A stretch of 64,000 bases of DNA from Rhineura floridana (lineage: Eukaryota; Chordata; Lepidosauria; Squamata; Rhineuridae): the NCBI RefSeq assembly GCF_030035675.1, contig NC_084481.1, positions 228,996,927 through 229,060,926 of the forward strand. Direction: 5' to 3'. The position numbers and the translations under genes are program-made. Below, one piece after another: positions 46,186 to 64,000 of this stretch. Positions within the stretch are counted from its first letter, which is position 1. Each line of letters opens with the position of its first letter. The notes beneath the pieces were generated by a model. The model made no database searches and was not told the DNA's origin. It was given only the letters and a program-made list of their open reading frames with translations.

Positions 46186-47020
46186 TACAGCTTTTGCTTT
46201 TTGAAATGTCCGTGCATGATGTCAGCTATTACAATGGTATTTTGGAAGAAAGTAAGGCAATGCTTCTATTTGGACCAAGATGTCACAACACGTAAGCAAG
46301 CTTTTGTATTCTCCAGAATTCTCATCAGGATAGGTATTAAGCAAAAGGGGGCAGGGAAAAAGCTGCTGGCATTTTAAAATGCTTCCAAGCACACAAGTTT
46401 GTTATAGCAAACACTGTATGAATTTCATTATGGCATAGGCTTTAGGGAACTAGACTTTTTGTGGGACCTCTTACAACGTAGCACAGCTGCTATTTTAAGA
46501 CAGAGTTCATCTTACTTTTTAACTCGCATATTCTGTGAAAGGTCTGGCTTGCGAGCAGAAACTGATTTTTTCCCTTGAACAAGTGTCTCCTTTCATCTTT
46601 CATTTGTTATTACATTCAGCCTGGCTGATCATTTGAAAAATTAGTTGTTAGAAACAGTTATCATGAGTACATTATCTAGACAAGTGGGCGAAGCTTTTCT
46701 ATGAATTACCAGCAGTCCATTTACTGTCTTGAAACTACCATGCAGGACACTGAAAACAGCCCTCACTGAATTAAGCCCGACAAGGATGCTGCTTTAGACA
46801 TAAACGCAGGCAAAAAGTCATGAAATTAACATCTTTTCCACTGTTCTTTCCTGTACACACTGCAGGAAACCTGCACTTAGAAAGCTGGGGGGTTACAAGA
46901 GCTGGTCATATCTATACCTTATTTTTATTGTAAGACAATTAAGTACTCCCTGCCTACTCGCTTGTAATGATCTCTGTCTATGCAACCTGTTGAGTTATAC
47001 TGTCCTCTGAGACCCTAACA

Positions 47021-47405
47021 CGGGGGGGGGGGGACCTTTTTGGCTCCAGCCCCATGAGCCAATTTTGACAGGTGGGCAGGGCAGCCCATGACATTAGGAT
47101 ACCACAGGATTGACAGGTGGGCTGTCCCACCCGTCAGAATCCTTTCCAAGCCCTGTATTTTGCAAGCCTCCCCATGCTGTTGCTTTTGGAGGTTGAAAGG
47201 AGCAATGCTGGAAGGGGGAAGCAGCTCCCAAGCAGGAACAGCTTCCCCCCATTTTGAGAAAGATGTACTCTCACCATCAGTGGATGGGTGGTTGGGAGCA
47301 TGGCTTGATCCAACAAAGGAACAACTGGGAGCCCACTTAAACTCCCAATTGTTCCTTTGAAGCTCCACCCTTACATGCTCCGTACCCAATGTCAGGTGTA
47401 GGGCA
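47021..47405. repeat. Non-autonomous hAT-like repeat, family shared with 54.8 and 60.2 kb
   Basis: Begins after a G run with 'gacctttttggctccagccc' and includes the segment 'cccaattgttcctttgaagc'. A related segment 'ctcaattgttcctttggggc' occurs at 60497. Ends uncertain. Confidence 0.45.
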
Positions 47406-48244
47406 AGTGACTGGGAAGACCTAGCAGATCTCTAGCTGGTGTGTAGGTCTCATTGCAATGCAAATTCACATCATTTTTCCAGCCACTACAAAAATAAATT
47501 GAGAGTGATCATCCCTGCACCACAGAACTAGAAAAAAGACTGCGAAGGTTTTTTTCCAGCTGGCGTGCCTTACGTTTTCACAAGCACAAGTACCTCCGTT
47601 ACCTGAAGTCACAATTCAGTATTTGATAATTTAACTCCAACCTGCCTGTTGCTACAGTTACAGGCAAATCCCTTCTATTCAAGGATGATCAAGTTCAGGC
47701 TCACTACTTGTCAGTCAGCAGCCTATCTCAAGCCGTTCACTCTTCCCTTCCTCCCAGTTGCTGAACTGAAAGGGTAAAGATGAACTGTGACAAACCTTGT
47801 CCGTGACATCTTACAATTCCTATATAGCAAGTGTGGCTTTTCAGACAGATGCATTTGGTCATCACGTATGTGCTTTAGATAAGCATGCAAGCTTCTTAAA
47901 GCTGCATTTCACCATCTCGGGGCAGCAATTACAGCTACTGTAACACAGTCCAGACAACAGGAGGCAAATACTGCTGGATAGGGAGCATGAAGGATAAAGC
48001 TTGCTCAATGGCAGAGACTACAGCCCTGATTTTCTCAGGGTGGCCAGATGGCTGTCAGAAGGTGGCTGTAAAACTAAGACTGACAGTAGCAGGATGCAGC
48101 TTTTTCAATGGCTCAGGAATTATGGGGAGTCAAGTTCTGGCAGTCATGGCCACAATCCAGAGCGCTACAGCAAGGGGGCCCAGTGGAATTTTTGCGTTTT
48201 TCTTTTAATGGTATACTTTCTCCCCCCCCCCCAATGCAACTACA

Positions 48245-48611
48245 ACTTAAATACCAGCTCAATCACTTGAGATCTTCTTTAAGAGCAGCTCTGGTTGTCC
48301 CCCAAGTTGGCGAGGCTTATTTAATATCAACATGTAACTGAGCCTTCAGTGTTATCAGCCCAGTTCTCTGGAATGCTCTGCCAACAGAGATTCAGCAGGC
48401 GTCTTCTGTTTCAACTTTTAAGTGCCTGCTGAAAACCTTTCTGTTTTGCCAGGCTTATGCAGGCAATGAATGTGCTTTTTTGCAACGAATGATCTTTGGT
48501 TTTATTGTATGGGTTTTTTTTAATTCTATGGTTGCTGTTTTAAACATGTTGTAAACCGCTTTGATGTTTAACGAAATAGCAGTATACAAATATTTTTATA
48601 AATAAATAAAC
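48245..48611 (+). mobile_element. L2-clade LINE 3' end, older
   Basis: A worn ORF2 end ('ttctctggaatgctctgcca' = FWNALP-type, 'aaaacctttctgttttgcca' = KTFLFCQ-type) and the 3'UTR 'ttgtaaaccgctttgatgtt', tail (TAAA)n at 48599-48610. It lies just downstream of the PSMA3 3' end. Confidence 0.75.
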
Positions 48612-48877
48612 TTGCTTTGTGAAAGTTTTTAGAAGGATTTCCCATATAGTACTGGGGAGGGAGGAGACAGATGTGGTGTTAAGAGCCAAATTGCAAGTCC
48701 TTATCAGTACATGACGCGAATGCAGCAGCTCCTTGGATCCCAGCCAGTTGTATTTTCCTTGTGTGCCCGTCCCCCTCCCTCCCTCTCACACACACACACA
48801 CACTCTCACTCTCCCCCCCCAATACCTTGTCCAAGCCCTTGGACAAATAATGCTATCTAAGCAGTAATCGGCATTTT

Positions 48878-48883
48878 TTTAAT
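48878..48883 (-). terminator. Candidate PSMA3 polyadenylation signal (ATTAAA)
   Basis: The reverse strand reads ATTAAA 84 nt after the TAA stop. No AATAAA is seen between the stop and this site, so this common variant is the likely signal, giving a 3'UTR of about 100 nt. Confidence 0.5.
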
Positions 48884-48966
48884 GCAACTTGGTCACTCAA
48901 AAGAGTCTTCCATCACAAACATAATGGCAAATACATAAAACAGGTCTGTTTTACAGTAACAATGTG

Positions 48967-60868
<11,902 letters not shown>

Positions 60869-60915
60869 TCAAAGAACAGCAAGAGGCAAGGGAACGAATT
60901 CATTAGGGTGGGATA

Positions 60916-61690
60916 TACTTATTTATTTATTGTTTGATTTATATCCTGCCCTTCCTCCCAGCAGAGCCCAGGTTGGCAAACAAACGCACTATCCATCTAT
61001 CTTTATTGTTACGGTCGGTGACCAGCATAAGTAAACGAACGCACTAAAAACGCTTCATAAAAACAGACCTTAAAATACATTAAAACAAAACAACTTTAAA
61101 AACATTTTTAAAAGCTTTAAAAAATCTTTTAAAAGGGTTAAAAACATATTGTTAAAAAAAGTTTTTTTAAAAAAACTTATTAGAAAGCAATTTCAACATA
61201 GACACAGACTGGGATAGGTCTCAACTTAAAAGGCTGGTTGAAAGAGGAAAGTCTTCAAAAGGTGCCGAAAAATTAACAGAGATGGCGCCTGTCTAATATT
61301 TAAGGGGAGGGAGTTCCACAGGGTAGGTGCCGCCACACTAAAGGTCTGTTTCCTATGTTGTGCAGAATGAACCTCCTGATAAGATGGTATCTGCAAGAGG
61401 CCCTCACCTGCAGAGCGCAATGATCGACTGGCTATATAAGGGGTAAGACAGCCCGACCTCTATATGGCTTTGTACACCAAAACGAGAACCTTGAACTTGG
61501 CCCGGTAGCAAATGGGCAGCCAGTGCAATTCTTTCAGCAGCGGGGTGACATGTTGGCAATACCCTGCTCCAGTGAGCAGTCTCGCCGCTGCATTTTTCAC
61601 TGGCTGCAACTTTTGGACCAACCTCAAGGGCAGCCCTACACAGAGCGCATTACAGTAATCCAGCCTAGAGGTTACCAGTGTGTGGACAAA
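60916..61690 (-). mobile_element. L2-clade LINE 3' part (copy F), with a 47-bp insertion
   Basis: The antisense tail starts at 60916. The ORF2 end reads [20 protein letters not shown] and IFRHLLKTFLFQPAF, and upstream blocks 'gggcagccagtgcaattctt' and 'attacagtaatccagcctag' are also recognisable. A short insert at 60991-61037 is described separately. In PSMA3 intron 1. Confidence 0.85.
60991..61037 (-). mobile_element. 47-bp LINE-end-like insertion with 8-bp target-site duplication
   Basis: Flanked by AACGCACT at 60983-60990 and 61038-61045. On the minus strand it ends in a GATA/GATG-type tail after 'ataaagatagatggat', as if an extremely 5'-truncated retrocopy. Neighbouring L2 sequence is continuous across it. 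Confidence 0.6.
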
Positions 61691-62577
61691 TTAAATTTCT
61701 AAAATTATTAAAATTTACGCTCTGCCTGGGAAACAAATGCAATCATGGAAGACATCATTATGCCCAGTATCTGGAAAGCTTGAGGCACTTGGTCTATAGG
61801 AAGCTGACTCGCACTTCTAAGCTTGTTTACTCGGCATTAAGTCCCAAGGAGTTCAATGGGGCTTACTTCCTAGTAAATATAATTAGGGTTGCAGCCTTAG
61901 AGCACTGGGTCCCTTCTAGCCCAGGATCGCTGGCTTGGACTGACAACATACAAGTTTGTAGGCTTTCTTTCCACATAAGACAGAAGAGAAAAAGCAGCAG
62001 ATATCTGAAATATATACATACAAAAGCAAATGTTCATGTTTAACAGAAAAAATACAATGTGCATCGGTTCCTAGTTATCACTCTTACACAGCTGACACAA
62101 ATTAAAAGCAAACAATAAGTTAACTATTATGTTCACACACCATGCACCATTTAAAAAAACAGTATAAAGCAGCATAACCTCTTAAGTCACACAATATATA
62201 ATTGAAGCAATTATGTACATACTTTGTATATTAAGGAAATATCCGGGGGGGGGGAATTAAAATTAACTATTTTAGTAGGGACTTTACTTTTTGCAATTTA
62301 AACTGCCCTGATTTCATTAAATCAACCCACACTGTACTAGAAACCAGTAGTTTTGCACTGCTTACAAAAAACTGATTAGGAGGCTTTGCGTAGCGATCCC
62401 TGGGAGAGGAAGAAGGAAGCATGGATTCTTAGGGAGGTCTTTAGATCTTAAAGCACTTACAATGCACTCAAACATAACACTAAAGCATGGTTTAACTAGG
62501 CATGAGCCACAAGTCAGCCTTCTCTAGCACATCCATGGCAAAAATAGAAATTCCTGGTTCCATTTTAGATTTGCTGC

Positions 62578-62762
62578 TGTTGTTATATACCATCAAGTCG
62601 ATTACAACTTATGGCGACCCTATGAAACAGCAACCTCCAATAGCCTCTGTCATGAGCCACCCTGTTCAGATCTTGTAAGTTCAGGTCTGTGGCTTCCTTA
62701 ATGGAATCAACCCATCTCTTATTTGGTGTTGTTTTTCTACTCCCTTCTGTTTTTCCCAGCAT
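62578..62762 (-). mobile_element. BovB (RTE) LINE 3' end, antisense
   Basis: Inverted tail 'gttgttatataccatcaagt', then 'caacttatggcgaccctatg' and 'accctgttcagatcttgtaa', the complement of the BovB 3' region at 11.5 and 31.2 kb. Confidence 0.8.
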
Positions 62763-62801
62763 TTAAAATTCCCACCATTTTAAATTAACCATCTAAACCA
62801 T

Positions 62802-62896
62802 GGTTAATCTTAACTAAGGTTCATTGAAACAAGCCAGTTCCATGAAAGATGGTTTGAAGCTGGCTTGATTCAATAAACCATAGTTAAGATTAGCTA
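62802..62896. repeat. Foldback repeat, about 36-bp arms
   Basis: The arm 62802-62837 (ggttaatcttaactaagg..) and the arm 62860-62895 (..ccatagttaagattagct) are imperfect inverted copies with a 22-bp loop. Probably a MITE core. Confidence 0.55.
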
Positions 62897-62899
62897 GCT

Positions 62900-64000
62900 T
62901 AACCCAGCTTGGATGCCATTACAAGCTTTGGTTAATTTAAGGAAGATTTTGAACTCCCCCTCACGCCCACACTCCAGGAGGACAGGGGGGGACGCACAAG
63001 TCCAAGGACCATTCTCATGGCACTGGCTAGGTCAATATGGTTTTCTGTGAATGTATGGATGGCTCCTGCTTAGCTCCTTCCCTAGTCAACAGCAAACCTC
63101 AACTTCACATTGTGGTTCGTTTTGAGTGAATCAAACCTAAATTCCTACATCGTATGGAAGTCAGATTTTCGCTTGTTCCATATGTCACATCTGTTGATTT
63201 CTCACCTGTTTTCAGCTTCATTGATAAGCAGCGTTTATAGAAAAACTATCAAAGTTACTTCACAGGATAAACAACTACTGTATACAGCAGCTATACAGAT
63301 GTTAAAATTTGAATTAGACTTGTGGGCTTTCTTCCAGATTCACTATTTACATTAAGGGGTATAAAACAAAGCTGTGTTTTGGCCCCATTGTTGTTTAATA
63401 TCTACACATTAACAAGGAGGTTCTGGGGACTTCTCCTCTGTTTCCCCCCACTTAAATTGGAAAGCAAAAAAATTCATGCTGCTTTATTCATACAAAATGG
63501 GTCTTATTTCATGATCCCAAGCGAGTATGAGATTACCTTTTAAATTTGGAACTTATCTATTAAATATGGATTTTATCCATTACTTAACAGTAAGATCAAA
63601 GTGGTTGTGTTTGCCAAAACAGAGTCATTCATTTAAATACTTAGGGCTTCATTTTTGTGAAAACACCTTATGACATGCCCACTTTTAGGCAATTGAAATG
63701 TCATCTGCTCATTCACTGGGAGCTATAAAGACACTTTATTAACAGTAAGGGTCACTGCCTCTTAGAACCAATGAAAGTTTTTATTACTAAAACGGTATCT
63801 TGATACGGGGCAGCAATCTGGGATGGTTCTATAGAGGGATATAATCTAAATTAATTTCCTATGTGGGTTACCTGGAGTCCCACATAGTACAGCTGGTTCA
63901 TTACTTAGAACCAAAGTAAGTCTCCCTTCTCTAAAAGCACACATCCACAAATCCATGCTTCTGTACTCTCACTGTCAGGCCAGCATTTAGTAAAACTGTG
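62900..64000. other. PSMA3 intron 1, no recognised feature
   Basis: AT-rich sequence. PSMA3 exon 1 and its expected CpG-rich promoter were looked for from 60841 on and not found, so they lie beyond the right edge. Confidence 0.5.

Overview
The window is nuclear DNA of a squamate reptile (lizard or snake). Two vertebrate housekeeping genes are spread over many short exons with GT-AG introns. The rest is filled by repeats typical of squamates: BovB (RTE) LINEs, L2-clade and CR1 LINEs, a tRNA-derived SINE, many palindromic hAT-type MITEs and a Tc1/mariner copy. Nothing allows a call below squamate level.

Layout. 1-28 kb: the 5' part of ARID4A on the minus strand, with coding exons 2-9 (first 220 residues) and a probable non-coding exon 1 in a CpG island. 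The rest of the gene runs off the left edge. 27.1-28.6 kb: a CpG-island promoter, apparently bidirectional, with six same-oriented CCAAT boxes, a palindromic CRE and ETS motifs. A likely first exon of a plus-strand transcript ends at 28279; in human this position is taken by PSMA3-AS1, which is divergent to ARID4A and antisense to PSMA3. 28.6-48.9 kb: intergenic, TE-rich, with a long (GT)n/(GTGTGA)n/(GA)n tract at 33.2 kb and a 3-kb L2 copy carrying a hAT insertion. 48.9-60.8 kb: PSMA3 (20S proteasome alpha subunit) on the minus strand, exons 2-11; only exon 1 (7 codons expected) lies beyond the right edge. 60.8-64 kb: PSMA3 intron 1.

The gene order PSMA3 then ARID4A, in tandem, matches human 14q23. 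I used this synteny, the exon-by-exon match of the translations to the remembered human proteins, and intact splice sites with matching phases as the main evidence. The coding exons look functional, without stops or frame breaks.

I found no evidence of an undescribed biological system. The most informative observations are the divergent promoter, several nested insertions with readable target-site duplications (hAT in L2, L2 in hAT, L2 in another repeat), a Tc1 element with an open frame but two catalytic Asp codons lost, sitting 87 bp from a PSMA3 exon, and an L2 copy that ends about 40 bp from an ARID4A splice donor.
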